Shown piece after piece: positions 44,298-53,895 of a DNA stretch of 64,000 nucleotides. The notes beneath the pieces were generated by a model. It was not told the origin of the DNA. It searched no databases and saw nothing but the letters and a program-made list of their open reading frames with translations. The stretch is from NCBI RefSeq assembly GCF_003491345.1, contig NZ_CP025512.1, positions 2,773,001-2,837,000 on the forward strand, in the 5' to 3' direction. The position numbers were made by a program, and so were the translations under genes. Position 1 is the first letter of the stretch; each line of letters opens with the position of its first letter. Origin of the DNA: Neorhizobium sp. SOG26. Lineage in GTDB: Bacteria; Pseudomonadota; Alphaproteobacteria; Rhizobiales; Rhizobiaceae.

Positions 44298-45101
44298 CTA
44301 AAACTTGAACACCGCCGTCACCGGCACATGGTCGGACGGCTGGTTCCAGCCACGTGCTTCCTTCAGCACTTCGATCCGCTCCAGGAAGGGGCCAAGATCC
44401 GGCGACGACCAAATGTGGTCCAGGCGGCGCCCCTTGTCGGCCGCCAGCCAGTCCTTCGCGCGATAGCTCCACCAGGTGTAAAGCTTTTCCGTTTCCGGCA
44501 CGTGTTGGCGCATCAGGTCAAGCCAGCCGCCCTTCTGCATCACCTCGATCAGGCCGGAGGTCTCGACTGGCGTGTGGCTGACGATCTTCAGCATCTGCTT
44601 GTGCGACCAGACGTCATGCTCGAGCGGCGCAATGTTGAGGTCGCCGACGAGAATTGACGAAACGCCGGGCATCGGATCCGCCTTCAGCGCCTTCATCTCT
44701 TCCACGAAGTCGAGCTTGTGGCCGAACTTCGGGTTGATGCTGCGATCGGGTGCATCGCCGCCAGCCGGGACATAGAAGTTGTGCAGCCGGATGCGGCGCG
44801 AGCCGCGCTCGAAGATCGCCGAGATATGGCGCGCATCGCCGACATTGCAGTAGTTCTGGCGGTGGTCTTCCAGAAGCGGCACCTTCGAGGCGATCGCAAC
44901 GCCATGATAGCCCTTCTGCCCGTGAATGATCACATGGGCGTAGCCAAGGTCCTTGAAGGGCTGGAGCGGGAATTCCGGCTCCTGGCACTTGATCTCCTGG
45001 AGGCACAGGATGTCCGGCTTGTGGCGGACGATGAACTGCTCGACGATCGGCATGCGCAGCCGGACCGAGTTGATATTCCAGGTGGTGATGGAAAACGTCA
45101 T
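44298..45101 (-). CDS. xth: Exodeoxyribonuclease III
   Basis: A 267-residue Mg-dependent AP endonuclease and 3'-5' exonuclease for base-excision repair. 'TWNINSVRLRM' is the N-terminus, the catalytic Glu is in 'LCLQEIKCQ', and 'VGDLNIAP' and 'SDHVPVTAVF' give the Asp-Asn and Asp-His residues. It is downstream of lolA in the ftsK-lolA-xth direction, with a hairpin in the spacer. Confidence 0.95.
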   Translation of the reverse strand: MTFSITTWNINSVRLRMPIVEQFIVRHKPDILCLQEIKCQEPEFPLQPFKDLGYAHVIIHGQKGYHGVAIASKVPLLEDHRQNYCNVGDARHISAIFERGSRRIRLHNFYVPAGGDAPDRSINPKFGHKLDFVEEMKALKADPMPGVSSILVGDLNIAPLEHDVWSHKQMLKIVSHTPVETSGLIEVMQKGGWLDLMRQHVPETEKLYTWWSYRAKDWLAADKGRRLDHIWSSPDLGPFLERIEVLKEARGWNQPSDHVPVTAVFKF

Positions 45102-45133
45102 AAACGAAAACCTCGCATTTCACCACGAGGTTT
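45102..45133 (-). terminator. Hairpin between lolA and xth
   Basis: AAACCTCG / CGAGGTTT (45108-45115 and 45126-45133) with a 10-nt loop, followed on the minus strand by TCGTTT and then the xth start codon. It may be a weak terminator for lolA that lets part of transcription into xth. Confidence 0.45.
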
Positions 45134-45179
45134 AGGAAATTTGCGTCGCCGCGGAAAGCGAAAAGGCCGAGGATGCGGC

Positions 45180-45815
45180 TTAAAGCTTGCGGACTTCGTC
45201 GTAGGGGATCGTGAAGACCTTGTTGTCGAAGTTCACGCCGTTGCGGACGTTATAGATCATCACCGAGGTGTCCTTGTTCTGGGCATCGGTGATCGTCCAC
45301 TGGCGAAGGTCATAGGTCTTGGAATCGAACATCATGGTGATGGTCGAGTCGCCGAACACAGTCCTGTTGCCGAGCACGATGGTGGTGAGGTCGGATTCCT
45401 CGCGGACGTCGCGCACCATCTGGTTGCCAAGGTCGATGCGGTTCGCGAGCAGCAGGCTGAGCGGCGTCTTGGACAGCGGATAGATGTCCCAGGTCTTCAG
45501 CTTCAAATTGCCGATCACGACATTCTTGCCGTCTGCGATGACGCGGATCGGGGACGGATCCTCGAAATTGAAACGAAGCTTGCCGGGACGCTCGATGAAG
45601 AACTTGCCGCCGGTCTGCTCCCCGCGGGGGCCGAACTGCACGAATTCGCCCATCATCGTCTTCACCGACGAAAAGTGGTCGGCGATCTTCTGCGCGGCCG
45701 AGGATGACTGCGCGAAACCAAGCTGCGGGACCAGCGTCGTGGCTGCCAGGCTCAGGAGGCCAAGCGAGAACTGCCGGCGCCCGATATTCGAAAGGATCGA
45801 TTTTTCTTCTGTCAT
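45180..45815 (-). CDS. lolA: Outer-membrane lipoprotein carrier LolA family, Tat-like signal
   Basis: A 211-residue periplasmic LolA-fold protein that carries lipoproteins from the LolCDE complex to the outer membrane. 'HFSSVKTMMGEFVQFGPRGEQTGGKFFIERPGKLRF' appears in parts, as do 'DPSPIRVIADGKNVVI' and 'YPLSKTPLSLLL'. The N-terminus has 'NIGRRQFSLGLLSLAA', with Arg13-Arg14 before the hydrophobic stretch, which looks like a Tat signal. The ATG at 45815 follows AGGAGA. It lies 75 bp downstream of ftsK. Confidence 0.92.
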   Translation of the reverse strand: MTEEKSILSNIGRRQFSLGLLSLAATTLVPQLGFAQSSSAAQKIADHFSSVKTMMGEFVQFGPRGEQTGGKFFIERPGKLRFNFEDPSPIRVIADGKNVVIGNLKLKTWDIYPLSKTPLSLLLANRIDLGNQMVRDVREESDLTTIVLGNRTVFGDSTITMMFDSKTYDLRQWTITDAQNKDTSVMIYNVRNGVNFDNKVFTIPYDEVRKL

Positions 45816-45890
45816 TCTGGTCTCCTACCCTGCTTCTCTCGGCGGCAAACACGGCGGCTTGAGGGCAGGCGCGCCGTGATCACGAAAGCC

Positions 45891-48587
45891 TTACCGATCG
45901 AGGATGTCGCTCTCGGTCGGCACCAGTATCTCGCGCTTACCGGCATGGTTGGCAGGGCCGATCAGCCCCTCCTGCTCCATACGTTCGATCAGGGAGGCGG
46001 CACGGTTGTAGCCAATGCCGAGGCGGCGCTGGATGTAGGAGGTGGATGCCTTGCCGTCACGCAGCACGATCGCCACCGCCTGATCATAGGGATCATCCGA
46101 GTCGGAGAGGTTGGACGTGCCCGCTGGCCCGCCGCCTTCATCCTCTTCGTCGTCGTCCGCCGTGATCGCATCGAGATATTGGGGTGCGCCCTGCGTTTTC
46201 AAGTAGGCGACGATGTCCTCGACTTCCGTGTCGGACACGAAAGGCCCGTGGACACGCTGGATGCGTCCGCCACCGGCCATGTAGAGCATGTCGCCCATGC
46301 CGAGCAGTTGTTCGGCTCCCTGCTCGCCGAGAATGGTGCGGCTGTCGATCTTCGACGTGACCTGGAAGGAGATGCGCGTCGGGAAGTTCGCCTTGATCGT
46401 ACCGGTGATGACGTCGACCGATGGACGCTGGGTCGCCATGATGACGTGGATGCCGGCTGCACGCGCCATCTGCGCCAGGCGCTGGACCGCACCTTCGATA
46501 TCCTTGCCGGCCACCATCATCAGGTCGGCCATTTCGTCGATGATGACGACGATGTAAGGCATCGGCTGCAGATCGAATTCTTCCGTCTCGTAGACGGCCT
46601 CGCCCGTCTGGCGGTCGAAGCCCGTCTGCACTGTCCGGGTCAGGACCTCGCCCTTTTCGATCGCCTGCTCGACGCGGCTGTTGAAGCCGTCGATGTTGCG
46701 CACGCCGATCTTCGACATCTTCTTGTAGCGCTCTTCCATCTCGCGGACGGTCCACTTGAGCGCGACAACGGCCTTCTTCGGGTCCGTGACCACGGGAGAG
46801 AGCAGATGCGGGATGCCGTCATAGACGGAGAGTTCTAGCATCTTTGGGTCGATCATGATCAGGCGGCACTTTTCCGGCGTGTAGCGGTAAAGCAGCGACA
46901 GGATCATCGTATTGATGGCGACCGACTTACCGGAGCCGGTGGTACCGGCGACAAGCAGATGCGGCATCTTGGCAAGGTCGGCCACGACAGGTTCGCCGCC
47001 GATCGTCTTGCCGAGCGCCATGGCGAGCTTCGCCTTGCTGCCCTCGAAATCCTTGGAGCCGATCATCTCCCGCAGGTAGACGGTTTCGCGCGTCCTGTTC
47101 GGCAGTTCGATACCAATTGCGTTTCGACCCGGAACAACGGCGACACGCGCGGCGATCGCACTCATCGAGCGGGCAATGTCATCGGCAAGACCGATCACGC
47201 GGGAAGACTTGATGCCTGGCGCAGGCTCGAGTTCGTACAACGTCACGACCGGACCCGGCCGGACGTGGATGATCTCACCCTTGACGCCAAAATCCTCCAG
47301 CACGCCTTCGAGCAGGCGTGCATTCTGCTCCAGCGCATCGGCCGACAGCGACGCATCGCGCGCAACGGCCTTCGGTTCGTTCAGAAGGTGGACGGACGGA
47401 AGCTGGAATCCATCGGGGGAAATGAAGCTGGATTGTGCGTCACGGGCAACGCGGGCGCTCGGCTTCGGTGGCGTTGCGGCAGGGACAACGCGCGATGAGC
47501 TCCGCCCGGCCGCCTGCGAGGCGCGTGAGGCTGCAAAAGGCAGGTCATCATCATCGGAAAGGATGCCGGCCGGACGCGGCGGCATGTCGTCCACGTCAAA
47601 TGGTGGATCGTCATCGTAGTCGTCATCCAGCGCGGCAATCGCTGGCGTCGACACAACGCGGCGCGGATTGGCCGCACGCGGAGCCGGACCGTCCAGCGAA
47701 GGCTCCAGCCGCTGGCCCGCCGTCGCCGGCGTCACCTTGGCGCGCACCGGTTCGTTGAGCGTGCCGAACTCGTCTTCGTTGAAGTCGTAAGGCTGGTCGA
47801 AGGCCATGCGCGGACGCGGCTTGATGCCGACGATCCGACGCAGGCGCGCCTGAGTGATGTACCAATAGTGGGCGATGGCGCCAAAGGCGATGACGTTCGA
47901 CAGGCGCGTGAGAAGCCCATCCTCATCATCTTCATCCTCGACCTCTTCGCGGCGCGGCCGCGCCCGTGCGACGACAACCGGCTGGTCGTCATCGGCAAAT
48001 TCCTCCTCGAACGCTTCGCCCACGAGACCGGAGGCAAACAGCATCAGGTAGATGCAGGGGATGGTGAAGATGCAGCCGAGCACGGTTGCCACCATGCCGG
48101 TCGGGTAGGCGCCGACGAAGAGCGCCGGAAAGCGCAGGATCATGTCACCGATGACACCACCGATGCCGTTCGGGATCGGCCAGGTCGGCGGCGCCGGAAA
48201 GCAGCCGAGCGTCGCGGCGGCGAGCAACGTGCCGCCGCCCCAGGCAGCCAGCCGTGCAGGAATGCGGTCGTAACGGCGGCCGGAAATGAGCGCCAGCGCC
48301 ACGGCAAGGATCGGCAACAGCGCGACGATGCTGGCAAGACCCAGGAACTGCATCATCAGGTCGGCAAAGGCAGCACCTGAATATCCGAGAATGTTGGTGG
48401 GCGGGTTGTCGGTGGCGTAGGAGAAACTCGGGTCGGACACGTTCCAGGTCGCCAGCGCTGCAACCGCAAGGCCGAGCCCCACGACGACACAAAATCCGGC
48501 CAAGGCCAGTGCCTGTCGCAACACAAAAGCCGTGAGCACATAGCGCGTCGAGTGGTTCGCCATCGTCGCGGAACTGCTTCTGCCCAT
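45891..48587 (-). CDS. ftsK: DNA translocase FtsK
   Basis: An 898-residue divisome protein that pumps the chromosome terminus through the septum and activates dif recombination. Four to five membrane helices occupy about residues 15-195. A charged Pro/Ala-rich linker follows (about 215-420). The motor has Walker A '[12 protein letters not shown]' and Walker B '[15 protein letters not shown]', with '[12 protein letters not shown]'. The C-terminal gamma domain reads '[26 protein letters not shown]' in parts and binds KOPS. I chose ATG 48587; GTG 48611 and ATG 48563 are alternatives. A CtrA-type box lies upstream. Confidence 0.94.
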   Translation of the reverse strand: MGRSSSATMANHSTRYVLTAFVLRQALALAGFCVVVGLGLAVAALATWNVSDPSFSYATDNPPTNILGYSGAAFADLMMQFLGLASIVALLPILAVALALISGRRYDRIPARLAAWGGGTLLAAATLGCFPAPPTWPIPNGIGGVIGDMILRFPALFVGAYPTGMVATVLGCIFTIPCIYLMLFASGLVGEAFEEEFADDDQPVVVARARPRREEVEDEDDEDGLLTRLSNVIAFGAIAHYWYITQARLRRIVGIKPRPRMAFDQPYDFNEDEFGTLNEPVRAKVTPATAGQRLEPSLDGPAPRAANPRRVVSTPAIAALDDDYDDDPPFDVDDMPPRPAGILSDDDDLPFAASRASQAAGRSSSRVVPAATPPKPSARVARDAQSSFISPDGFQLPSVHLLNEPKAVARDASLSADALEQNARLLEGVLEDFGVKGEIIHVRPGPVVTLYELEPAPGIKSSRVIGLADDIARSMSAIAARVAVVPGRNAIGIELPNRTRETVYLREMIGSKDFEGSKAKLAMALGKTIGGEPVVADLAKMPHLLVAGTTGSGKSVAINTMILSLLYRYTPEKCRLIMIDPKMLELSVYDGIPHLLSPVVTDPKKAVVALKWTVREMEERYKKMSKIGVRNIDGFNSRVEQAIEKGEVLTRTVQTGFDRQTGEAVYETEEFDLQPMPYIVVIIDEMADLMMVAGKDIEGAVQRLAQMARAAGIHVIMATQRPSVDVITGTIKANFPTRISFQVTSKIDSRTILGEQGAEQLLGMGDMLYMAGGGRIQRVHGPFVSDTEVEDIVAYLKTQGAPQYLDAITADDDEEDEGGGPAGTSNLSDSDDPYDQAVAIVLRDGKASTSYIQRRLGIGYNRAASLIERMEQEGLIGPANHAGKREILVPTESDILDR

Positions 48588-48680
48588 TTCCTGTACCGCC
48601 GTTCTTGCCACGTCCAGCCTGCGCGAGCCGGCAGATGCCTGCGACTCGCACGATTCCTTCCAACGATAGCGGGCGGATGG

Positions 48681-48696
48681 TTAAGACGGCTTTAAC
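48681..48696. promoter_or_regulatory. CtrA-type box upstream of ftsK
   Basis: TTAA (48681-48684), seven bases, then TTAAC (48692-48696), an exact match to the TTAA-N7-TTAAC consensus of the cell-cycle regulator CtrA. It is about 95-110 bp upstream of the ftsK start. Confidence 0.5.
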
Positions 48697-48726
48697 CTCA
48701 ATGAATGGTGAAGATCAGCCGAAACG

Positions 48727-48757
48727 GCAAAAGGCCCGGACATTGTCCGGGCCTTCC
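48727..48757 (-). terminator. Rho-independent terminator of amtB
   Basis: AAGGCCCGGAC / GTCCGGGCCTT around a short ATT loop is followed on the minus strand by TTTTGCCGTTT, about 30 bp past the amtB stop. Confidence 0.85.
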
Positions 48758-48784
48758 GTGGTTCGTTTTCTGCGTGCTGCAGGC

Positions 48785-50122
48785 TTAGTTGTGGTAGGCG
48801 GCTTCGCCGTGGCTGGCGAGGTCGAGACCTTCGCGTTCGGCTTCGACCGGAACGCGCAGACCGACGATCACGTCAACGATCTTGTAGAGGATCGCCGAGC
48901 CAATGCCGCACCACAGGATCGTGACGATGACCGACTTGATCTGGACCCAGACCTGGGCCGCCATGGTCACGCCTTCGACATAACCGCCGCCACCGAGCGA
49001 GGTGCTGGCGAAGATGCCGGTGCCGATGGCCCCGACGATGCCGCCAACGCCGTGGACGCCAAAGACGTCTGCCGTGTCGTCATAACCGAACTTGTTCTTC
49101 ACGACCGAGACCGCAAAGTAGCAGAGGGCCGAAGCGATCGCGCCGAGGAAAATCGCGCCGATCGGGCCGACGGCACCAGCGGCCGGGGTGACGGCAACGA
49201 GGCCGGCGATGACGCCGGAAGCTGCACCCAGCATGGAAGCCTTGCCACGGGCAAAGGTTTCGATGACGCACCATGCGACGACGGCGCCGGCAGTTGCCGT
49301 GAAGGTGTTGATCATGGCGAGGCCAGCGGTGCCGTTCGCGGCAGCAGCAGAACCGGCGTTAAAGCCGAACCAGCCAACCCACAGCATCGAAGCGCCAACC
49401 ATGGTGAGCGTCATGGAGTGCGGAGCCATCATGTCCTTGCCGAAGCCGGTACGCTTGCCGACCATGATCGCGCCAACGAGACCTGCGATACCAGCGTTGA
49501 TGTGAACAACCGTGCCGCCGGCGAAGTCGAGCGCACCCCAGTCCCACATCAGGGCGCCGTCACCCGACCAGACCATGTGTGCCATCGGGAAATAGACGAA
49601 GGTCACCCAGAGAACGGTGAACAGGATCACGGCCGAGAACTTGATGCGCTCGGCGAAGGCACCGACGATCAGCGCCGGCGTGATGCAGGCAAACGTCATC
49701 TGGAAGGAGATGAAGACATATTCCGGAATGGTGCCGGAAATGCTGTCGGAGTTCACGCCTGCCAGGAACAGCTTTTCGAAGCTGCCTATATAGGTGTTGA
49801 GGCCGCCACCGTTGGTGAAGGCAAGGCTGTAGCCGTACACGACCCAGATGATCATGACGGCCGAGGAAACAACCAGGCACTGCATGAGAACGGAAAGCAT
49901 GTTCTTGGTGCGAACGAGACCACCGTAGAACAGCGCAAGGCCCGGCAGGATCATGAAGAGAACGAGCACGGTGGACATCAGCATCCAGGCGGTATCGCCG
50001 GCGTTGATGGTTTCCGGAGCAGCGGCGGCAGCAGCGTCCTGCGCAAACGCGCCAGCCGGAGCCATCAGGGCCGCAGCCGCGGCACCCAGGCGTCCCAGAG
50101 TGGAAATCTTGTTGAATAGCAT
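48785..50122 (-). CDS. amtB: Ammonium transporter AmtB
   Basis: A 445-residue channel with a signal peptide (to 'GAFAQD') and eleven helices. 'MLMSTVLVLFMILPGLALFYGGLVRTKN' (in parts) is the N-terminal signature. The twin histidines of the pore are in 'GTVVHINAG' and 'FGVHGVGGIVG', and the outer-vestibule Trp/Phe set is present. It conducts ammonium under nitrogen limitation and is gated by GlnK, whose gene lies 28 bp upstream. The pair is a classic NtrC-sigma54 operon. Confidence 0.97.
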   Translation of the reverse strand: MLFNKISTLGRLGAAAAALMAPAGAFAQDAAAAAAPETINAGDTAWMLMSTVLVLFMILPGLALFYGGLVRTKNMLSVLMQCLVVSSAVMIIWVVYGYSLAFTNGGGLNTYIGSFEKLFLAGVNSDSISGTIPEYVFISFQMTFACITPALIVGAFAERIKFSAVILFTVLWVTFVYFPMAHMVWSGDGALMWDWGALDFAGGTVVHINAGIAGLVGAIMVGKRTGFGKDMMAPHSMTLTMVGASMLWVGWFGFNAGSAAAANGTAGLAMINTFTATAGAVVAWCVIETFARGKASMLGAASGVIAGLVAVTPAAGAVGPIGAIFLGAIASALCYFAVSVVKNKFGYDDTADVFGVHGVGGIVGAIGTGIFASTSLGGGGYVEGVTMAAQVWVQIKSVIVTILWCGIGSAILYKIVDVIVGLRVPVEAEREGLDLASHGEAAYHN

Positions 50123-50150
50123 AGCTTAAAAACTCCCCTGTCAGCCGTGC

Positions 50151-50489
50151 TTAGAGCGCTTCTGTGTTGGTTTCGCCGGTACGGATGCGCACGGCCTGCT
50201 CGATCGAGTAGACAAAAATCTTGCCGTCACCGATCTGGCCGGTCTTGGCGGCAGACGCGATCGCTTCGACAGCGCGATCAACGAGGTCCGTCGGGACGGC
50301 AATTTCGATTTTCAGCTTGGGCAGAAAACTTACGGCGTATTCGGTTCCGCGGTAGATCTCGGTATGTCCCTTCTGGCGCCCGTAACCTTTGACTTCGGTG
50401 ACGGTCAGGCCCTGGATCCCGACAGCCGTAAGGGCTTCGCGCACCTCATCCAGCTTGAACGGCTTGATAACGGCCATCACGATTTTCAT
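50151..50489 (-). CDS. glnK: PII signalling protein GlnK
   Basis: A 112-residue PII trimer subunit that senses ATP/ADP and 2-oxoglutarate and blocks AmtB. The T-loop 'GHTEIYRGTEYAVSFLPK' carries the uridylylation site Tyr51; the B-loop has 'TGQIGDGKIFV' and the C-terminal signature is intact. I chose the ATG at 50489 (MKIVMAVIK), which is the invariant PII start and follows GGATGGGA. GlnB is usually encoded with glnA; the link to amtB marks this copy as GlnK. Confidence 0.97.
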   Translation of the reverse strand: MKIVMAVIKPFKLDEVREALTAVGIQGLTVTEVKGYGRQKGHTEIYRGTEYAVSFLPKLKIEIAVPTDLVDRAVEAIASAAKTGQIGDGKIFVYSIEQAVRIRTGETNTEAL

Positions 50490-50575
50490 CTGGCTTCCCA
50501 TCCTTTGTTTGTCTCGGCGTTTGAGGCCGGATCCTGCTCATCGCGCCAACAAGTGACGGCGACTGAGCAAATACA

Positions 50576-50592
50576 TTCAAAGGGCGTGCCAG
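50576..50592 (-). promoter_or_regulatory. Sigma-54 promoter of glnK-amtB (near consensus)
   Basis: On the minus strand CTGGCACG, four bases (CCCT), then TTGAA. The -24 part is perfect; the -12 part has GA where GC is the norm. It lies 87 bp before glnK, as expected for an NtrC-dependent promoter. I did not find a convincing NtrC site upstream. Confidence 0.55.
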
Positions 50593-50714
50593 ATTCGATG
50601 ACGATAGATAATTTATTGAAATCAAACGGAGATTTTCAGAAAGCCGCTCAAACAGGCAGTGGCGCGGCCGAATTTGGGCAAAAATATGGGCAGAGATTCA
50701 AATATGCACAATTA

Positions 50715-51599
50715 TTATGCGTCTGCCCGTTTGCGAATCAGACCTTCCTGGGCGACCGAGGCGATCAGCGTGCCGGACCGGGTATAGATGCTGCCTCTGG
50801 TCATTCCGCGGGCACCCGATGCACTCGGGCTATCCTGGCTGTAGAGCAGCCAGTCATCGAACTGCACCGGACGATGGAACCACATGGCATGGTCAAGGCT
50901 CGCCGCCTGCATGGTTGGATCGAACAGCGAAATCCCATGCGGATAAAGCGAGACGTCGAGCAGCGTCATGTCCGAGAGATAGGCGAGAACGGCCGCCTGG
51001 TAGTGGCGGTTGTCCGGCACCTCCCCAACCGTCCGGACCCAGATGTCCTGGCGCGGCTCCAGCTTGTCCTTGCTGAGGTAATGGACGAGCGATGTCGGGC
51101 GAACCTCGATCGGCCGCTCCTGCTCCCAGTACCGGCGCACGGTGGCCGGCGCCTTGGGCAGGAAAAGCTCCTTGAACTCCTTCTCACCCATCAGCTGTTC
51201 CGGCGGCGTGACCTCCGGCATCGGAAACTGGTGGTCAAAGCCATCCTCCTCGATCTGGAAGGATGCAGACAGCGAAAAGATCGCCTTGCCGTGCTGGATC
51301 GCCACCACGCGTCGCGTTACGAAGCTCGATCCGTCGCGGATGCGCTCGACCTGGTAGAGGATCGGCACGGCCGGATCGCCCGGTCGCATAAAATAGGCGT
51401 GCAGCGAATGAACGAACCGGTCGGCATCCACGGTTCTCTGCGCCGCCATCAGCGCCTGCGCGATCACTTGACCGCCGAAAACCCGCTGCCAGCCGATATC
51501 CGGGCTCGTACCGCGAAACAGGTTATGCTCCAGCGTTTCGAGATCCAGCGTCGCGATCAAAGTCTCCATGGCGGAAGGCATTTGGGTCTGGCGCGACAT
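50715..51599 (-). CDS. tesB: Acyl-CoA thioesterase II
   Basis: A 294-residue double-hotdog thioesterase that cleaves medium- and long-chain acyl-CoA. 'LFRGTSPDIGWQRVFGGQVIAQAL' (in parts), 'HSLHAYFMRPGDPAVPI' and 'YSQDSPSASGARGMTRGSIYTRSG' (in parts) are TesB segments; the catalytic Asp, Thr/Ser and Gln are in the last one and in the C-terminal 'SVAQEGLIR'. I chose the ATG at 51599, which has GGAG 8 bases upstream. It is divergent from the UbiH-type gene across 87 bp. Confidence 0.94.
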   Translation of the reverse strand: MSRQTQMPSAMETLIATLDLETLEHNLFRGTSPDIGWQRVFGGQVIAQALMAAQRTVDADRFVHSLHAYFMRPGDPAVPILYQVERIRDGSSFVTRRVVAIQHGKAIFSLSASFQIEEDGFDHQFPMPEVTPPEQLMGEKEFKELFLPKAPATVRRYWEQERPIEVRPTSLVHYLSKDKLEPRQDIWVRTVGEVPDNRHYQAAVLAYLSDMTLLDVSLYPHGISLFDPTMQAASLDHAMWFHRPVQFDDWLLYSQDSPSASGARGMTRGSIYTRSGTLIASVAQEGLIRKRADA

Positions 51600-51686
51600 T
51601 ATGACGATCTCCAACGGTAGGAAGCGGCTGGCCGATGATCTATATCTCGCTCAGAAGTTTCTCAAGTCGTACGGGAGTGAGCGCAA

Positions 51687-52898
51687 ATGCTGGACATGCT
51701 GGTTGTGGGAGGCGGTTACGTAGGGCTTGCCGCGGCGGTCGCGGTCAAACAGGCGGCGCCGCATCTTGCCGTGGAAGTGGTTGAGGCCGCGCCCGAGCAC
51801 GTCTGGCAAAAGGACGAACGCGCTTCGGCCATCATCGCGGCCGCGACCCGCATGCTGGAAGTGCTTGGTGTGTGGAACGAGATCCTGCCCGACGCCCAGC
51901 CGATCAACCGCATGATCGTCACCGACAGCCGCACCTCGGACCCCGTGCGCCCCGTCTTCCTGACCTTCGATGGAGAGGTCGAGGAGGGCCGCCCGTTTGC
52001 CCATATGGTGCCGAATGTCAGCATGGTGCGTGCACTGCGTGGCGCAGCCGAGCGGCTCGGCATCACCATCCGCCACGGGATCCGCGCCACCGGCTTCACG
52101 AACACCGGCAGCCAGTGCCAGGTATCCTTCTCGGACGGCTCGACCACCCAAACCCGGCTGCTCGTTGCCTGCGACGGCGTTCGCTCCAAGCTGCGCGACA
52201 TGGCCGGCATCAAGACGGTCACCTGGGAATACGGCCAGTCGGGCATCGTCGCGACCGTTTCCCACGAGCGTCCGCATCAAGGCGTGGCGGAAGAGCACTT
52301 CCTGCCCTCCGGCCCCTTCGCCATCCTGCCGCTCACCGGCAGCCGCTCGTCGCTAGTATGGACAGAACGCACCGCCGATGCCGATCGGCTGGTCGAATCG
52401 GATGATCTGGTCTTCGAGGATGAACTGCAGCGCCGCTTCGGCCACAAGCTCGGCGAGATCCAGGTGGTGGGAGGCCGCAAGGCATTCCCGCTCGGCCTGA
52501 CGCTTGCCCGCTCCTTCGTTGCACCAAGACTGGCGCTGGCGGGCGACGCGGCGCATGGCATCCACCCGATCTCCGGCCAGGGCCTGAACCTCGGCTTCAA
52601 GGATGTCGCAGCGCTGGCGCAGACGGTCGTCGAAGCCGACAGGCTGGGGCTGGATATCGGCGCATTGGACGTGCTGGAGCGTTACCAGACCTGGCGGCGC
52701 TTCGATACCTTTCGCATGGGCGTCACCACCGATGTGTTGAACCGGCTGTTTTCCAACGACAACACGCCGCTCAGGGTCGCCCGCGACTTCGGTCTCGGCA
52801 TTGTCGAGCGCATGCCGAAGCTGAAGAATTTCTTCATCGACCAGGCGGCGGGCAAATCGAGCGAGGGGCCAAGCCTGCTGCGTGGCGAGGCGATCTGA
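51687..52898 (+). CDS. UbiH/UbiL-type ubiquinone biosynthesis FAD hydroxylase
   Basis: A 403-residue FAD-dependent monooxygenase. The dinucleotide motif 'VVGGGYVGLAAAVA' is at residues 6-19, 'CDGVRSKLRD' is the DG motif, and 'LALAGDAAHGIHPISGQGLNLGFKDV' (in parts) is the GD motif plus the UbiH/COQ6 signature. These enzymes hydroxylate the ubiquinone ring at C1, C5 or C6. Alphaproteobacteria use UbiL-type enzymes, so the exact position cannot be assigned. The ATG at 51687 follows GGGAGTGAG. Confidence 0.9.
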   Translation: MLDMLVVGGGYVGLAAAVAVKQAAPHLAVEVVEAAPEHVWQKDERASAIIAAATRMLEVLGVWNEILPDAQPINRMIVTDSRTSDPVRPVFLTFDGEVEEGRPFAHMVPNVSMVRALRGAAERLGITIRHGIRATGFTNTGSQCQVSFSDGSTTQTRLLVACDGVRSKLRDMAGIKTVTWEYGQSGIVATVSHERPHQGVAEEHFLPSGPFAILPLTGSRSSLVWTERTADADRLVESDDLVFEDELQRRFGHKLGEIQVVGGRKAFPLGLTLARSFVAPRLALAGDAAHGIHPISGQGLNLGFKDVAALAQTVVEADRLGLDIGALDVLERYQTWRRFDTFRMGVTTDVLNRLFSNDNTPLRVARDFGLGIVERMPKLKNFFIDQAAGKSSEGPSLLRGEAI

Positions 52899-52907
52899 GG
52901 CTGGCGA

Positions 52908-53096
52908 TCAGTCTTCGATCTTGCGGGCTTCGGAGACCAGCATGATCGGGATGCCATCCCGGATCGGGTAAGCGAGCTGCGCCCGCTCCGAAACGAGCTC
53001 GTTGCTGTCCCGCTTCAGCGACAGCCGCCCCTTTGTCAGTGGGCAGACAAGGAGGTCGAGAAGCTTAGGATCGACCTTGCTGAGCTTTTCGTCCAT
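52908..53096 (-). CDS. Trm112-family protein
   Basis: A 62-residue small protein. '[16 protein letters not shown]' and '[16 protein letters not shown]' are the Trm112/YcaR family signature. Eukaryotic Trm112 activates methyltransferases; bacterial members have no settled role. It is 7 bp downstream of the Lon-N-domain gene, so co-transcription is likely. Confidence 0.9.
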   Translation of the reverse strand: MDEKLSKVDPKLLDLLVCPLTKGRLSLKRDSNELVSERAQLAYPIRDGIPIMLVSEARKIED

Positions 53097-53103
53097 GGCT
53101 CGC

Positions 53104-53781
53104 CTACTGAAGCACCGGCTCGGAATCGCTGAAGCCGCGCGCCAGGAAGATCTCGGTGATGGCGATCAGGGTTTCGGCGCGCGTTTTCAGGTCCGGCGCC
53201 TCCAGAAGCGCCTGCTTTTCAGCAGGCCCGAATGGCGACATCATCGACAGCGAGTTGACGAGCGTGCGGTTTCCGGCCCGCTCGACGCTTTCCCAGTCCG
53301 CTTCCAGCTTGTTGGCATCGAGGTACGCGCGAAACACCCGCAGCAGTTCCATGCGATTGACGCTGCCCTCGTCATCTTCAGCCGAAAGGTCGGTCATGAA
53401 GGGCGCAAGCTTGAAAGTGCGGTACGGATGTCCGCCACCGACTTCCTCCAGCAGGCGCACGCGGCAGATGCCGCTGAGCGAGGTGATGTAGCGCCCGTCG
53501 CCGGTTTCGGCAAAGGAGGTGATGCGGCCGATGCAGCCGATGCCCGACAGCGGTGGCCGCACGCTTTCCACGGCACCCTCACCCTCGACAAGCGAAGGCT
53601 GCACCATGGTGACCAACCGATCGCCGGCCAATGCTGCATCGAACATGGCCAGGTAACGCGGCTCAAAGATGTTGAGAGGCAGTTGACCGCCCGGCAGAAG
53701 CAGAGCCCCCGTGAGAGGAAACACAGGTGCCGTTTCCGGCAGATCCTCACGCTTCAGATATCTCGCATTTCCCACATGCAT
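53104..53781 (-). CDS. Lon protease N-terminal-domain protein
   Basis: A 225-residue protein made only of the LON substrate-binding domain: '[32 protein letters not shown]' in parts, '[17 protein letters not shown]' and '[11 protein letters not shown]'. There is no AAA or protease domain. The family is common in alphaproteobacteria with unknown function. It sits between the CnoX and Trm112 genes on the same strand. Confidence 0.9.
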   Translation of the reverse strand: MHVGNARYLKREDLPETAPVFPLTGALLLPGGQLPLNIFEPRYLAMFDAALAGDRLVTMVQPSLVEGEGAVESVRPPLSGIGCIGRITSFAETGDGRYITSLSGICRVRLLEEVGGGHPYRTFKLAPFMTDLSAEDDEGSVNRMELLRVFRAYLDANKLEADWESVERAGNRTLVNSLSMMSPFGPAEKQALLEAPDLKTRAETLIAITEIFLARGFSDSEPVLQ

Positions 53782-53895
53782 GGGTCCGACACCTCCCGAC
53801 CTATCGGCTCAGACCGGCGACAAGCTCGCCACCCGGAGAATGTGGGGCAGCTGTTTCAGATCGCAAGGCCGAGGAGCGGGAGGCGCTCCTGCTTG

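Noticed and set aside
48605..50119. 504-codon frame antisense to amtB
   Set aside because: Shadow of the amtB codon pattern; Asp/His/Gly-rich with no domain.
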